This document shows, in pieces, positions 33,743 to 43,681 of a stretch of DNA of 64,000 nt. Position 1 is the first letter of the stretch, and each line of letters begins with the position of its first letter. Below the pieces are notes generated by a model. That model saw nothing but the letters and a program-made list of their open reading frames with translations. It searched no databases and was not told the origin of the DNA. This DNA is from Fulvivirga sp. M361 (GTDB lineage Bacteria; Bacteroidota; Bacteroidia; Cytophagales; Cyclobacteriaceae), in the NCBI RefSeq assembly GCF_007097395.1, contig NZ_VKDC01000009.1:1-64000 (forward strand), in the 5' to 3' direction. The position numbers and the translations under genes were made by a program.

Positions 33743-35605
33743 TTATTGTTGATCTAACATGTCATCCAATGTATTTGTTGCCACAAAATGATAATTAGGC
33801 CGGGCCTTTTTATAAATGGTTGATGCCATTATTTTACCCTGTTCTGTTTTTATCATTTCACCATATATCGGACTCAGAAATTTCCTGCGCCCGGTATGGA
33901 TCAGAAAATCTTCCAGGCGTTCATAGGCAGGAGAGAAGTCATGTTTTACCACCTGTATCAGCCAGCCCGTCAAAACTTCAGCATTGCCCGATTTGGTAAA
34001 TCCAAAGGCATCATCCAACTCCGCTAATTGAGTATTTGTCACTGTTTCCGGAATAGATCTTACAAAATGCAGCCATTCATGGGAGGTCCATTGTTGGGTA
34101 TTCAATTCATCGGGTTTGGCACCAGCCATATATTTTGTTAGTTGTTCATCCACCTCGGAAAAGCGATTGGAAGAGGGCAGTTTAATGCCTTCAGGTAGCC
34201 CTGACTGGTAGATCCAAGTATTAAGGTCAAAATTTGTACTCTCTTGTTGTAAAAAAGTCTCAAACTGCCGGATAAACGCCTCTGTAGTCATTACTTTAAA
34301 AGCATTCTTTTCAAAGTACGATTTCAAAAAGTGATCAAATTTTTCTCTGCCAATGGTTTCTTCAATATTTCTTAAAAGCAAATACCCTTTATTATAAGCA
34401 ATTGAAGTCACTCCATCGTCAGGATTACGCATACTTAGGTCCAGTTTTAAATGGGTGTCTTTCGCATTGCCGGCTTCGGTCATTGCTTCGATCTCTTCTA
34501 CCAGATCTTGCGCTGCGAGTGCAGCAAGCATCTCAGAGTAATCCCGATCATATAATTTTTCCATGATCCGCTGCTCGAAATAAACGGTAAAGCCTTCATT
34601 CAACCAAAAATCATCCCAGGTAGCATTAGTCACCAGGTTTCCCGACCAGGAGTGGGCCAGTTCATGTGCTACCAAAGAGACCAACGATTTATCACCCGCC
34701 AAAATGGTAGGTGTCGCAAAAGTGAGTCTGGGGTTTTCCATTCCGCCAAAAGGAAAACTGGGAGGAAGTACCAGCAAGTCATAACGGTCCCAACGATAGG
34801 GGCCGTACAGCTCTTCTGCAGCTGTTATCATAGATTCCAGGTCTTCAAACTCTGCGGCTGACCTTTCAATTACTGAAGCTTCTGCATAGACTCCACTACG
34901 TTGCCCCAATGAAGTAAAGGTCAGGTCTCCCACAGCAAGCGCAAGTAAATAAGCAGGTATCGGCTGTACCATTTTGAAATTATAAACACCATCATCCGAC
35001 ACGGTTTGAGGATTTTCAGCACTCATCAACGCCATTAACCCTTGAGGTACGGTCACTTTCGCATTGTATGTGAACCTTATACCGGGAGAATCCTGAATGG
35101 GTACCCAGCTGCGGGCAAGAATGGCTTGAGATTGTGTAAACAAAAATGGTTTTTCTTTATCAGCAGTTTGCTGCGGGCTGAGCCATTGTAACGCCTCAGC
35201 TCCGGGAGAAGTGCTGTAATGAACCGTCACTTGCCTGGTTTGCGGAGTAATGGGTATTTCCAGTGCACTCCCTTTATGCTCTTCTTCTGCCCGCAATGAG
35301 AATTGAATTTGATCACCGTCTACTAAAACCTCCGAAATACTCAGTGCTTTCGTATCTAACATCAGTTTACTGGCATCATCACTATTGCTAAGCGTCAGGA
35401 TAGCTTTGGCAGAGATGGTTTTGGATTCAAAATCTATGGCTGCTGTCCAATCCAAATGGGTCACTACCGATTCATCTGGTTGGGCATAAGTGTGCTTATC
35501 GGTAAAGGTCATGATCTCTTTTTGTTCAACATTGTCTTTTGTAGCCGTTTCGCAAGACACGAATGCCACCAGAAAAAATAAACATAGCTTTTTCAATGTG
35601 TACAT
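33743..35605 (-). CDS. M1-family metallo-aminopeptidase, lipoprotein
   Basis: 620 residues of the leukotriene-A4-hydrolase-like M1 type. Lipobox FVSC (Cys18). Exopeptidase motif FGGMENPRL (287-291), zinc site HELAHSW (314-318) and Glu337 in FWLNEGFT. A helical C-terminal domain (about 470-610) resembles the LTA4H C-terminal domain. Expected to release N-terminal residues from peptides at the envelope. It starts 2 bases after the purM-like gene's end in the transcript direction. Confidence 0.9.
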   Translation of the reverse strand: MYTLKKLCLFFLVAFVSCETATKDNVEQKEIMTFTDKHTYAQPDESVVTHLDWTAAIDFESKTISAKAILTLSNSDDASKLMLDTKALSISEVLVDGDQIQFSLRAEEEHKGSALEIPITPQTRQVTVHYSTSPGAEALQWLSPQQTADKEKPFLFTQSQAILARSWVPIQDSPGIRFTYNAKVTVPQGLMALMSAENPQTVSDDGVYNFKMVQPIPAYLLALAVGDLTFTSLGQRSGVYAEASVIERSAAEFEDLESMITAAEELYGPYRWDRYDLLVLPPSFPFGGMENPRLTFATPTILAGDKSLVSLVAHELAHSWSGNLVTNATWDDFWLNEGFTVYFEQRIMEKLYDRDYSEMLAALAAQDLVEEIEAMTEAGNAKDTHLKLDLSMRNPDDGVTSIAYNKGYLLLRNIEETIGREKFDHFLKSYFEKNAFKVMTTEAFIRQFETFLQQESTNFDLNTWIYQSGLPEGIKLPSSNRFSEVDEQLTKYMAGAKPDELNTQQWTSHEWLHFVRSIPETVTNTQLAELDDAFGFTKSGNAEVLTGWLIQVVKHDFSPAYERLEDFLIHTGRRKFLSPIYGEMIKTEQGKIMASTIYKKARPNYHFVATNTLDDMLDQQ

Positions 35606-35607
35606 GT

Positions 35608-36774
35608 TTAGTGATAAATAAATTCTCCTTTTTCTCCCTTTACAGTTACCTGTTTTTGAACGGCCTCTTCCACATGTCCTATCACCTGTGCTTCCACACC
35701 AAAGCTTTCAGCAATAGCAATGACCCGGTCAGCATAAGACGGTTCAAGGTAAATCTCCATTCGATGCCCCATGTTAAAGACCTTGTACATCTCCTTCCAA
35801 TCTGTGCCGCTCTCTTCCCGGATGCATTTAAACAAAGGGGGTATCTCAAAAAGATTGTCTTTTACAATGTGCAGCCCCTCTACAAAGTGAAGTACTTTGG
35901 TTTGTGCACCGCCACTACAATGTACCATGCCCTGTACTTGTGGTCTTAAGCTTTTTAATACTTCACTTATCACCGGTGCATAGGTACGCGTAGGCGACAA
36001 GACCAGTTTACCCATATCAACGGGAATATTGGCTACTTTATCTGTTAGCTTGTACTTCCCTGAATATACCAGGTCTATTGGTACCGAAGGGTCGTAAGAT
36101 TCAGGGTATTTTTCAGCGTACTCCTTATGAAATATATCATGACGGGCAGAAGTAAGGCCATTACTACCCATTCCTCCATTGTATTCATTTTCATAATTGG
36201 ATTGTCCATACGAGGCTAAACCAACGATCACATTACCCGCTTTAATCCGGCTGTTGTCAATAACATCAGACCGTTTTATCCGGCCCACTACCGTACTGTC
36301 TACCACCACCGTACGCACAAGATCTCCAAGATCAGCCGTTTCTCCTCCGGTACTTCTGATGTCCAAACCATTATCCCGAAGCATCTGCAGTACCTCCTCA
36401 GTACCTTCAATCAAAGCTGCTATTACTTCCCCGGGAATGAGTGATTTGTTCCGTCCTATGGTAGAAGAAAGTAAAATATTGTTTACTGCTCCTACACATA
36501 TAAGGTCATCCGTATTCATGACCACGGCATCCTGTGCAATTCCTTTCCAAACGGACAGGTCTCCGGTTTCTTTCCAGTAGAGATAGGCCAGCGATGATTT
36601 TGTGCCTGCTCCATCCGCATGCATTACAGTACAGTAAGCAGGATCCCCCCCGAGGAAGTCGTCTACAATCTTACAAAAGGCCTTAGGATAAAGGCCTTTG
36701 TCTATTTTTTTTATCGCACGATGTACTTCTTCCTTGGAAGCAGAAACTCCTCGTGCTGCGTATCTTTCATTCAT
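35608..36774 (-). CDS. purM: PurM-like phosphoribosylformylglycinamidine cyclo-ligase (AIR synthase)
   Basis: 388 residues from the ATG at 36774; a longer frame to 36804 would only add a hydrophobic leader. The AIR-synthase pattern is seen: RYAARGVSASKEEVHRAIKK, VMHADGAGTKSSLAYLYWKE, IAQDAVVMNTDDLICVGAV, STGGETADLGDLVRT and GLTSARHDIF. The enzyme makes aminoimidazole ribonucleotide in purine synthesis. This longer form is the usual one in Bacteroidota, where it is often labelled AIR synthase related. A terminator separates it from the PorE-like gene upstream. Confidence 0.8.
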   Translation of the reverse strand: MNERYAARGVSASKEEVHRAIKKIDKGLYPKAFCKIVDDFLGGDPAYCTVMHADGAGTKSSLAYLYWKETGDLSVWKGIAQDAVVMNTDDLICVGAVNNILLSSTIGRNKSLIPGEVIAALIEGTEEVLQMLRDNGLDIRSTGGETADLGDLVRTVVVDSTVVGRIKRSDVIDNSRIKAGNVIVGLASYGQSNYENEYNGGMGSNGLTSARHDIFHKEYAEKYPESYDPSVPIDLVYSGKYKLTDKVANIPVDMGKLVLSPTRTYAPVISEVLKSLRPQVQGMVHCSGGAQTKVLHFVEGLHIVKDNLFEIPPLFKCIREESGTDWKEMYKVFNMGHRMEIYLEPSYADRVIAIAESFGVEAQVIGHVEEAVQKQVTVKGEKGEFIYH

Positions 36775-36794
36775 AGATAAAAAGGAGAAGAACA

Positions 36795-36840
36795 AAAATA
36801 ACAAAAGTCGCTTCCTATCAGATAAAAAGCGACTTTTCGT
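36795..36840 (-). terminator. Intrinsic terminator between the PorE-like and purM-like genes
   Basis: AAAAGTCGCTT (36803-36813) pairs with AAGCGACTTTT (36827-36837), an 11-bp stem with the T-rich side GTTATTTTTG on the minus strand, just past the stop at 36861. Confidence 0.7.
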
Positions 36841-36860
36841 TTATGAATTAATTTGAGAAA

Positions 36861-38879
36861 CTAGCGCTCACCACTGTCATCTTCTTCCTCATCATCAAAA
36901 TATCTTTCTTCATCAAACTCTTCTCCGGAAGCTGTATTCACCTGACCAATTTCCAGGATCTTAAATTCCGTGCGGCGGTTTACCTGATGTTCTTCCTCTG
37001 TTTTAGCTGTTTTTATGATCAACCGGGACTCACCATAGCCTCGTGCCACCAGGCGATCACTCGCTATACCTTGAGATATAATATAGCTGACGGCAGAATT
37101 TGCCCTTTTATCTGACAGTCTTAGATTGTAGGCATCGGACTCCCTGTCATCCGTATGTGAGCTAAGCTCTATTTTTAGCTCCGGGTTATCCTGCAGAATG
37201 GTGACCAGTTTATCTAACTCAAGTGCGGCATCATCACGAATGTCCCACTTATTGAGATCATAATAAATGTTCTCCATAACGAACACTTTATCTTTTTCTA
37301 TTTTTTCCAGTACCAGAAGTGTATCAAACCTTACTTCAGTAACCAGCTTAGTGAGTGTATCGCGATCTGCAGCTTTACCTACGGTGGTAAATTTCTCACG
37401 AGTGATCAAATATTTATCCGGGCCTCTTTTCTTTTCAGCTACCAGGTTATAATGCTCATGTTCATAAACCCTAAAAAGAAATTTTCCATCCGACTCCGTA
37501 TTCGTCTCATCCAGTACCTCGCCCTTATAGTCCAGTAATTGCACATTTACATTGGGCAGTATACTCAACTTATCATTGTCATCATGGGTCATGGTCACTC
37601 CCTGCAAGAAATAGTTCACCACTTTAAGGTTTGGGTCTTCATTCACAAAGGTGTAGATGTCATCATCCCCTTTTCCTCCCTCACGATTAGAGGTAAAAAA
37701 GCCTCTGTCCGCCTTAAAAAGGTGGATGCCGAAATCGTCGGCGCTGGAGTTTACAGGCTCACCAAGATTTTCAATTTCAATACGCCCATTTTTTCTTCTG
37801 GCTACGTATAGATCCAGCCCTCCGAAACTCGGATGACCATCGCTTGAGAAATACATATGCCCGTCGTCCGAAATGTATGGGAACATTTCATTCCCTGTGG
37901 TATTAATTTCCGGTCCGATATTCTTCACTTTAAAAAATCTTCCTCTGGCATTTCTTCTTGCCGAATAAATATCTGTTCCGCCATAGCCTCCCGGACGATT
38001 TGACGCAAAATACAGTGTTTTACCATCTCTGCTGAATGCCGGTGAAGAATCCCAGTATCCCGGATTGTTAATATTGAGCATTCGTGGTTCAGTCCAAACC
38101 CCATTTCGGTTTCGGGTAATGTATAAGTTCACTTCGGCAGTACCTTTCTTTTTACCTGAATTTCCTTTCGCAAACACCATGGTTTTACCATCAGGACTGA
38201 AAGTCACCGACCCTTCATTGGTGATGGGGCCATTAATTCGGTCACCCAGGTCCTTTATCGTTTGTGATTGTACTCGCGCCCCCTTAGTTTTCACGCTATA
38301 AATATTAGTAAACGGCGTACCTGTACCCAGGTAGATCTTACTATCTCCCCGTGAGGATGCGAAGAAAAGTTCACCATCATTATAGGCAGGTGAGTATTCT
38401 GCCGATGGTGTATTGATAGCTTCCAGGTTTTTAACCCTGTAATAGTTTTTTTTGGATTTTATCTCACTTAAGTTATCCAGGTTTTGATACTCTTCTTCAG
38501 CACGATTTTTATATTTCTCATCCGTAACCGTACTTAGGAAAGTTTCCAATACTTCACGACTCTTATCATATTTACGCTCTGCTTTCAAAGCAAATGCGTA
38601 AAACAAGCGAACGGAATCATTTTCCAGCCCATTGTTCAAGGCTTTTTCATAATAGGGCAAAGCGAGGTGTACACGATTAGAGAGTCTGTAAGACTCCGCT
38701 ACAAAATAGTTTGCTTCAGCATGGTCCGGATCTTTTTTGAGTACTTTGTTGTAAAGGTCAATGGTATATTGAAATTGGGCCAGGTCAAATGACTTGGAAG
38801 CTTTCTTTTCTATACCACAACTGTTGAGCAGCATAGTACAGGCAAGTGTAAAGGACGCTGAAATGATAAGTGCTCTCAT
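36861..38879 (-). CDS. PorE-like lipoprotein (TPR, beta-propeller, regulatory-like domain, OmpA)
   Basis: 672 residues. Lipobox LNSC (Cys21). Domains in order: TPR repeats (about 30-130), a PD40/WD40-like propeller (about 155-420; PAFSRDGKTLYFASNRPGGY, SPDGKTMVFAKG), a carboxypeptidase-regulatory-like beta domain (about 425-510), and an OmpA peptidoglycan-binding domain (about 540-650; IELSSHTDDRESDAYNLRLS, VARGYGES). This order is that of PorE of the type IX secretion system, which ties the outer-membrane machine to the wall. Other proteins share the layout, so the role is probable only. An acidic tail follows. Confidence 0.75.
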   Translation of the reverse strand: MRALIISASFTLACTMLLNSCGIEKKASKSFDLAQFQYTIDLYNKVLKKDPDHAEANYFVAESYRLSNRVHLALPYYEKALNNGLENDSVRLFYAFALKAERKYDKSREVLETFLSTVTDEKYKNRAEEEYQNLDNLSEIKSKKNYYRVKNLEAINTPSAEYSPAYNDGELFFASSRGDSKIYLGTGTPFTNIYSVKTKGARVQSQTIKDLGDRINGPITNEGSVTFSPDGKTMVFAKGNSGKKKGTAEVNLYITRNRNGVWTEPRMLNINNPGYWDSSPAFSRDGKTLYFASNRPGGYGGTDIYSARRNARGRFFKVKNIGPEINTTGNEMFPYISDDGHMYFSSDGHPSFGGLDLYVARRKNGRIEIENLGEPVNSSADDFGIHLFKADRGFFTSNREGGKGDDDIYTFVNEDPNLKVVNYFLQGVTMTHDDNDKLSILPNVNVQLLDYKGEVLDETNTESDGKFLFRVYEHEHYNLVAEKKRGPDKYLITREKFTTVGKAADRDTLTKLVTEVRFDTLLVLEKIEKDKVFVMENIYYDLNKWDIRDDAALELDKLVTILQDNPELKIELSSHTDDRESDAYNLRLSDKRANSAVSYIISQGIASDRLVARGYGESRLIIKTAKTEEEHQVNRRTEFKILEIGQVNTASGEEFDEERYFDDEEEDDSGER

Positions 38880-38954
38880 GTTAAGCCTTTTAATTAAAGC
38901 TAGGTTAATAATATATTAAATTTCTTAACGAAGGTGAATATTTTAATGTTGTCC

Positions 38955-39440
38955 TTAATTAAAATAACGCCCTAACCAGGTCTTCCCGGCCGGTAATAGC
39001 CAGGCCTGCTCCAATTCCTTCTTGTATTGAATCAAATTATTAAAGGTCAATGTATTTTCATCAATAACACCTTCTGACACTTTAAGCTTCAGGTCATTGA
39101 GTGATTCAAGAAAGACTTCATTTTTATAAATAAATGCCACTTTAGATCGGTCAAAGAAATTCAGGTCCAGATCTTTTTCTATTTTTTGAATAAAATGCAC
39201 GGAAGCATCTATGGAACATCCACTGGCGCTATTAAAAGACTCATCCACCAGTATAATCAGAAATTGGTCATGAAGCAGTTTGTAAGAAGCCCGTAAAGGC
39301 GCTCCATGAGCCTCCCAGGAATCAACAAACTGATTAGCAGCCTGATCAATTGATGCTAATTCTTGTTCATTGAGCTTTCTATTCGACTGGTATACCCATA
39401 CCCGGGCATTTTCCGGCATGTCATCAAATGATTCGTACAT
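38955..39440 (-). CDS. Conserved Bacteroidota protein of unknown function
   Basis: 161 residues, cytoplasmic, with RVWVYQSNRKLNEQELASID at the start and HDQFLIILVDESFNSASGCS in the middle. Homologues are common in the phylum and are sometimes labelled ABC transporter ATPase, but there is no Walker A or signature motif here, so that label should not be used. Divergent from the two-component operon at 39595. Confidence 0.7.
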   Translation of the reverse strand: MYESFDDMPENARVWVYQSNRKLNEQELASIDQAANQFVDSWEAHGAPLRASYKLLHDQFLIILVDESFNSASGCSIDASVHFIQKIEKDLDLNFFDRSKVAFIYKNEVFLESLNDLKLKVSEGVIDENTLTFNNLIQYKKELEQAWLLPAGKTWLGRYFN

Positions 39441-39555
39441 TTTCCAAATTTAATAAATTAACTAAAAAGTAGGCAGATTAGTTCTTCATGTAACAACCGC
39501 ATATAAAGTCATTTATGCGACTTCTTAGCATTGAATACTGTCCTAAGTTTGACCT

Positions 39556-39572
39556 GTGATAATTTCGTGATA
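39556..39572 (+). promoter_or_regulatory. Paired GTGATA site before the response-regulator gene
   Basis: GTGATA at 39556-39561 and 39567-39572, an 11-bp period, 22 bases before the start at 39595. The same arrangement recurs at 43615-43631. Direct repeats one helical turn apart are typical of OmpR/PhoB-type regulators, so autoregulation is inferred. Confidence 0.55.
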
Positions 39573-39594
39573 CTTACAACCTACATTTGTATCG

Positions 39595-40296
39595 ATGAAA
39601 AAGGTATTGCTCATAGAAGACGACATTCATATTAAAGAACTACTCGAGATCCATCTCAAGGACCTGGAATGCCAGTTAATGTCCTTTACTAACGGCCAGG
39701 CAGGCTACAATGCCGCTACCACCGAGTATTTTGATTTAATCATTCTGGATATCACCTTACCGGGAAAAGATGGTTTGGAGATATGTCGCGACCTTCGGGC
39801 TAATAAGATCAAAATACCCATTCTGATGCTAACCGCACGTAGTGAAGAAGTGGATAAGATCATGGGATTAGAAACGGGAGCAGATGATTATCTGACCAAA
39901 CCATTCAGTGTAAGAGAATTTATAGCACGGGTAAAAGCTATATTCAGGCGGGTAGATATGTTTAAACAGGAAGACATATCCGAACAGATGATCCGTCAGG
40001 GTAATCTTCAAATTGACAAGAGCAAAAGAAAAGTCTTGCTGGAGGAAAAACGCATTGACCTTACGCCAAAAGAGTTTGACCTTTTGTTTTTACTGGCATC
40101 ACACCCCGGGAAAAGTTATTCCCGTGATCAGTTGCTGTCCCTGGTTTGGGGATATGAGTTCGAAGGGTATGAACATACGGTTAATTCACACATCAACAGG
40201 CTAAGGGCTAAAGTAGAAAAAGACCTGTCTAACCCTACCTATATACTTACTTCATGGGGAGTGGGATATCGTTTTAATGATGAGATCCCCGCGTAA
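39595..40296 (+). CDS. OmpR/PhoB-family response regulator
   Basis: 233 residues. Receiver domain 1-120: acidic IEDD (8-10), phospho-acceptor Asp52 in LIILDITLPG, conserved Lys102 in YLTKPF. Winged-helix DNA-binding domain about 135-230, with LTPKEFDLLFLLASHPGKSY and SHINRLRAKVEKD. It is first in an operon with its kinase (12-base gap) and two envelope-protein genes. The paired GTGATA sites are the natural candidates for its binding. Confidence 0.92.
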   Translation: MKKVLLIEDDIHIKELLEIHLKDLECQLMSFTNGQAGYNAATTEYFDLIILDITLPGKDGLEICRDLRANKIKIPILMLTARSEEVDKIMGLETGADDYLTKPFSVREFIARVKAIFRRVDMFKQEDISEQMIRQGNLQIDKSKRKVLLEEKRIDLTPKEFDLLFLLASHPGKSYSRDQLLSLVWGYEFEGYEHTVNSHINRLRAKVEKDLSNPTYILTSWGVGYRFNDEIPA

Positions 40297-40308
40297 TTTT
40301 TTAAAAAA

Positions 40309-41784
40309 ATGAAAAATAGTTCATCATCAGGTTTTTTCTGGAAAATTGTGGCCCTTTTTACCGGGTTACTGTTTGTAGTGGGTTTTGCTTACGTTTTTAT
40401 AACTGTGAACCTGGCTGAAAAGTATGCCCAGGAGCGGAATCAACGGTTGAATGCTGATATTGCTAAAAACATCATAGCAGAAGTTAAGCCCTATGTAGAG
40501 GGTCAATTGGACACTACAGCTACGGATGATATTATGCACCATATGATGGCCATCAACCCTAGCCTGGAAGTTTATATCCTTGATGCCGCCGGTAAAATCC
40601 TGAATTATGTAGCCCCATACAAAAAGGTCAAGCTTGAAAGCGTGGACCTGGTGCCGGTAGAGGACTTCATTCGTACGGACGGAGAAAAATACATCGAAGG
40701 TGATGATCCCCGGAACCCGGGTCAGTATAAAGTTTTTTCTGCCGCTCCCATTAAAGAAAATAATGTCACGATTGCTTATATCTATGTAGTACTGGCCAGT
40801 GAAGAGTATGTTTCAGCATCGGAATATGTCTTAAACAGTTATGTATTAAAACTGGGAGGCCGGGCTATTCTTATAACTTTTTTGTCTGCCTTACTTCTGG
40901 GCATATTAGCGCTCTGGCTAATCACTAAAAACCTGAATAAGATCATCACTATTGTTAAAAAATTTCAGAGTGGTGAAATGAGCGCACGCATACCAGTAAA
41001 AGAAGGAGGAGGAATAAACGACCTGGCCATTACATTCAATGATATGGCCGATACCATTGTTGGTAATATTGAGAACTTAAAATCGATGGAGAACCTTCGT
41101 CGTGAATTGGTTGGCAACGTTTCCCATGATCTTAGAACACCATTATCAGTAATCCATGGCTACATAGAGACGTTGATGATCAAGCAAAACCAGTTGACGG
41201 ATCCGGAAAGAGATAAATATTTAAAGATCATTCTTGAAAGCACGCATAAGCTGAAAAAGCTGGTAGAAGAACTGTTTGAATTATCAAAACTGGAGGCCCA
41301 GCAAGTAACAGCCCAAAAGGAGCCTTTTTTTATCCAGGAGTTAATACATGACCTGTGTCAAAAGTTTGAACTCCTGGCAAGTGAGAAGAATATTGTTTTG
41401 AAAACAGCGCACAACCCTAACAAATCCCTGGTTTTTGCAGATGTTTCATTGATAGAAAGGGTACTGCAAAACCTCATAGACAATGCGCTTAAATTCACTC
41501 CTGAAAATGGAGAGATATCCGTCCTGGTAGATAGCTCAGATCAATATGTAGAGATCCAAGTTTCAGATACCGGACCCGGCATCCCAAAAGAACAAATTCC
41601 CTACATTTTTGACAGGTATCATATTGGCGACAAACGTGTTAGTTTGGATAACAAAAATACTGGGCTTGGGTTAGCTATTGTAAAGAAAATTTTAGAGATC
41701 CATAATGTAACCATCAACCTTTCCAGTAAGCTGGACAAAGGAACTACTTTTTCATTTCAACTTCCGCAGTATGAGAATAGTTAA
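40309..41784 (+). CDS. HAMP-containing sensor histidine kinase
   Basis: 491 residues. Helix 1 at about 12-34, a periplasmic sensing part (about 35-180, PAS/dCache-like), helix 2 at about 186-206, HAMP (about 207-260), HisKA with His273 in NVSHDLRTPLSVIHGY, and an HATPase domain with NLIDNALKFTP, DTGPGIP and NTGLGLAIVKKIL. It phosphorylates the regulator encoded just upstream. Its end overlaps the next lipoprotein gene by 14 bases, so sensor and lipoprotein are probably made together. Confidence 0.92.
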   Translation: MKNSSSSGFFWKIVALFTGLLFVVGFAYVFITVNLAEKYAQERNQRLNADIAKNIIAEVKPYVEGQLDTTATDDIMHHMMAINPSLEVYILDAAGKILNYVAPYKKVKLESVDLVPVEDFIRTDGEKYIEGDDPRNPGQYKVFSAAPIKENNVTIAYIYVVLASEEYVSASEYVLNSYVLKLGGRAILITFLSALLLGILALWLITKNLNKIITIVKKFQSGEMSARIPVKEGGGINDLAITFNDMADTIVGNIENLKSMENLRRELVGNVSHDLRTPLSVIHGYIETLMIKQNQLTDPERDKYLKIILESTHKLKKLVEELFELSKLEAQQVTAQKEPFFIQELIHDLCQKFELLASEKNIVLKTAHNPNKSLVFADVSLIERVLQNLIDNALKFTPENGEISVLVDSSDQYVEIQVSDTGPGIPKEQIPYIFDRYHIGDKRVSLDNKNTGLGLAIVKKILEIHNVTINLSSKLDKGTTFSFQLPQYENS

Positions 41785-42730
41785 TTATTTAAAGCTAAGT
41801 TTCATCATAACACTACTGATTACCAGCGGGTGTATAGGCACCGATGTTATAGATGATGAAATCAGGGACATTGTATTTACGATAGAAAGTGAAAATGACG
41901 GTGTCGTTCCGCTTTTAGTAAACGGCACTGCCATGTTACAATTCAATTATGAAAACAAATATGGCGTAAAAGAAGATATTACCCCTATGTGGGTGGTAGA
42001 AGACAATACGGTAGCCAGCGTGGATTCAGATGGCACCGTCACAGCCCTTAAAAAAGGACAGACGATGGTTTCAGCTTTTTTTGAGGGCCTGGAAAGCTCC
42101 TCAATCATCATCAGTGTGAGTGAAACTTCTAATGACGTAAATAAAGTACTCATAGAAGTTAGTCGAACAATGTTAGAAGTCAATGAATCTGTTCAACTCA
42201 CAGGCACTGCGTGGAATGTAAATGGAATGCTGATTGAAAACACGACGGTCAGCTCCTGGGAAGTTGATAATACGGCCGTTGCCCAAATCGACGCGAATGG
42301 GCTATTGACCACATTAGCAAGCGGGGAGGTGATGGTGACAGCTACTATTGACGGAATAAAAAGTGCTCCCAAGCTTTTTACAGTAGGTGGGGAAACAGAA
42401 AAAACGGCCACATTTCGTGGGGCGAGTGGATATGTAGCCACTGGAACGGCACGTCTTTTCATAGATGACGGTGGTATACTAAACCTGGAATTAAGCGATG
42501 ATTTCGATACGGATTTTGCCTTAGGCACTTTTATTTATCTATCGAATTCCACAGGTGGGTCCGCCACTCGTTCTTCCGGCTTAGAAGTGGCTGAGATAAA
42601 AAATGACGGAGGGGCTACCTTCAATATCACTAATCTAAACGCTAATGCTACCTTGGATACCTACAGATATGTTATTGTACTTTGCAGACCTGCGTCAATA
42701 ACATTTGGTTTAGCAGATTTTAATCTTTGA
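41771..42730 (+). CDS. Lipoprotein with two Ig-like (BIG2) domains
   Basis: 319 residues. Lipobox LITSGC near residue 21. Two BIG2-like repeats: about 35-115 (TPMWVVEDNTVASVDSDGTV, ALKKGQTMVSAFF) and 128-205 (SSWEVDNTAVAQIDANGLLT, GEVMVTATIDG). The C-terminal part (about 215-319, LFIDDGGILNLELSDDFDTD) looks like an electron-transfer DM13-type or similar beta domain, uncertain. Overlaps the kinase gene; 3-base gap to the next gene. An envelope partner or sensor accessory is possible. Confidence 0.75.
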   Translation: MRIVNYLKLSFIITLLITSGCIGTDVIDDEIRDIVFTIESENDGVVPLLVNGTAMLQFNYENKYGVKEDITPMWVVEDNTVASVDSDGTVTALKKGQTMVSAFFEGLESSSIIISVSETSNDVNKVLIEVSRTMLEVNESVQLTGTAWNVNGMLIENTTVSSWEVDNTAVAQIDANGLLTTLASGEVMVTATIDGIKSAPKLFTVGGETEKTATFRGASGYVATGTARLFIDDGGILNLELSDDFDTDFALGTFIYLSNSTGGSATRSSGLEVAEIKNDGGATFNITNLNANATLDTYRYVIVLCRPASITFGLADFNL

Positions 42731-42733
42731 CAA

Positions 42734-43597
42734 ATGAAGAATATAGCTTTAATTATTTTCGTTTTCACCTGTTTTGTACAAATATCCTATGCTGGAGGCG
42801 GATGGCCGCAACCAGCCAAAAAAGGTTATTTCAAACTTGGGCAGTCCTTTATTATCTCTGATAGCTTTTATGACCTCAACGGTGATATTATAGACATTAC
42901 TACTATTAGTTTATATACTACCAGTTTATATGGTGAATACGGCATTACTGATCGTTTAACGGGTATTATCTATATGCCGTTCTTTGTAAGGAGTACTCTT
43001 AATGATGTAGAAAGGCGTCAATCACAAATTGTAGAACCTGGTGATGCGGTTAATTCATTTGGCGACACAGATATATCACTTAAATATGCACTAAGTCCGG
43101 GTAAAAAAATCGTGGTATCCGCTTCGCTGCTATTCGGTCTGCCCTTTGGCAAAATAGCTGAAGGGACCACTGATTCGGGAGATCCAAGGATTTTGCAAAC
43201 CGGAGATGGAGAATTTAACCAGATGATCTACCTGGATGCCAGTCGTTCATTTTATCCTGCACCTTTTTATGCTTCGATAGGGGCCGGTTTTAATAATCGT
43301 ACCGAAAATTTTTCAGATGAGGTGAGGTATTCAGCTGAACTTGGCTATACCGGAATTAAAGATGTGACATTGTCACTCAAAATTTCCGGCGTACAATCAC
43401 TGCAAAACGGAGATTCAGGAGGAGGGGCCGGTAATGGACTATTTGGTAACAATGTAGAATTCTTTTCTTTTGGGCCTGAGGTGAGTTATGGTTTTACGGA
43501 CCAGCTAGGTATCACCGCAGCGGCGGCCTTTGCAGCCTCCGGAACTAACATTTTGGCTTCACCCAATTTCAGCGCAGGAGTATTCTTCAAACTTTAA
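42734..43597 (+). CDS. Outer-membrane beta-barrel-like protein
   Basis: 287 residues with a signal peptide (about 1-20, QISYAGG). It then alternates strand-like segments: GYFKLGQSFIISDSFYDLNG, YGEYGITDRLTGIIYMPFFV, ISLKYALSPGKKIVVSASLL, SLKISGVQSLQNGDSGGGAG and a final phenylalanine-containing strand. The pattern is that of small transporter- or phenol-degradation-type barrels in the outer membrane. No channel specificity can be read. Fourth gene of the two-component operon. Confidence 0.7.
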   Translation: MKNIALIIFVFTCFVQISYAGGGWPQPAKKGYFKLGQSFIISDSFYDLNGDIIDITTISLYTTSLYGEYGITDRLTGIIYMPFFVRSTLNDVERRQSQIVEPGDAVNSFGDTDISLKYALSPGKKIVVSASLLFGLPFGKIAEGTTDSGDPRILQTGDGEFNQMIYLDASRSFYPAPFYASIGAGFNNRTENFSDEVRYSAELGYTGIKDVTLSLKISGVQSLQNGDSGGGAGNGLFGNNVEFFSFGPEVSYGFTDQLGITAAAAFAASGTNILASPNFSAGVFFKL

Positions 43598-43614
43598 CAA
43601 TACGTTAAACTTTC

Positions 43615-43631
43615 GTGATACTTCCGTGATA
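43615..43631 (+). promoter_or_regulatory. Paired GTGATA site before the duplicated-domain lipoprotein gene
   Basis: GTGATA at 43615-43620 and 43626-43631, the same 11-bp period as upstream of the response regulator, 51 bases before the start at 43682. The two sites share the 13-mer TTTCGTGATACTT. Probably bound by the operon's regulator. Confidence 0.55.
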
Positions 43632-43681
43632 TCTTATCATGACTTTTGACAGATCATTAAAATTTAAATCCAACATTAGTT

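Noticed and set aside
38955-39440. ABC transporter ATPase
   Set aside because: No Walker A, Walker B or signature motif is present in the 161-residue product.
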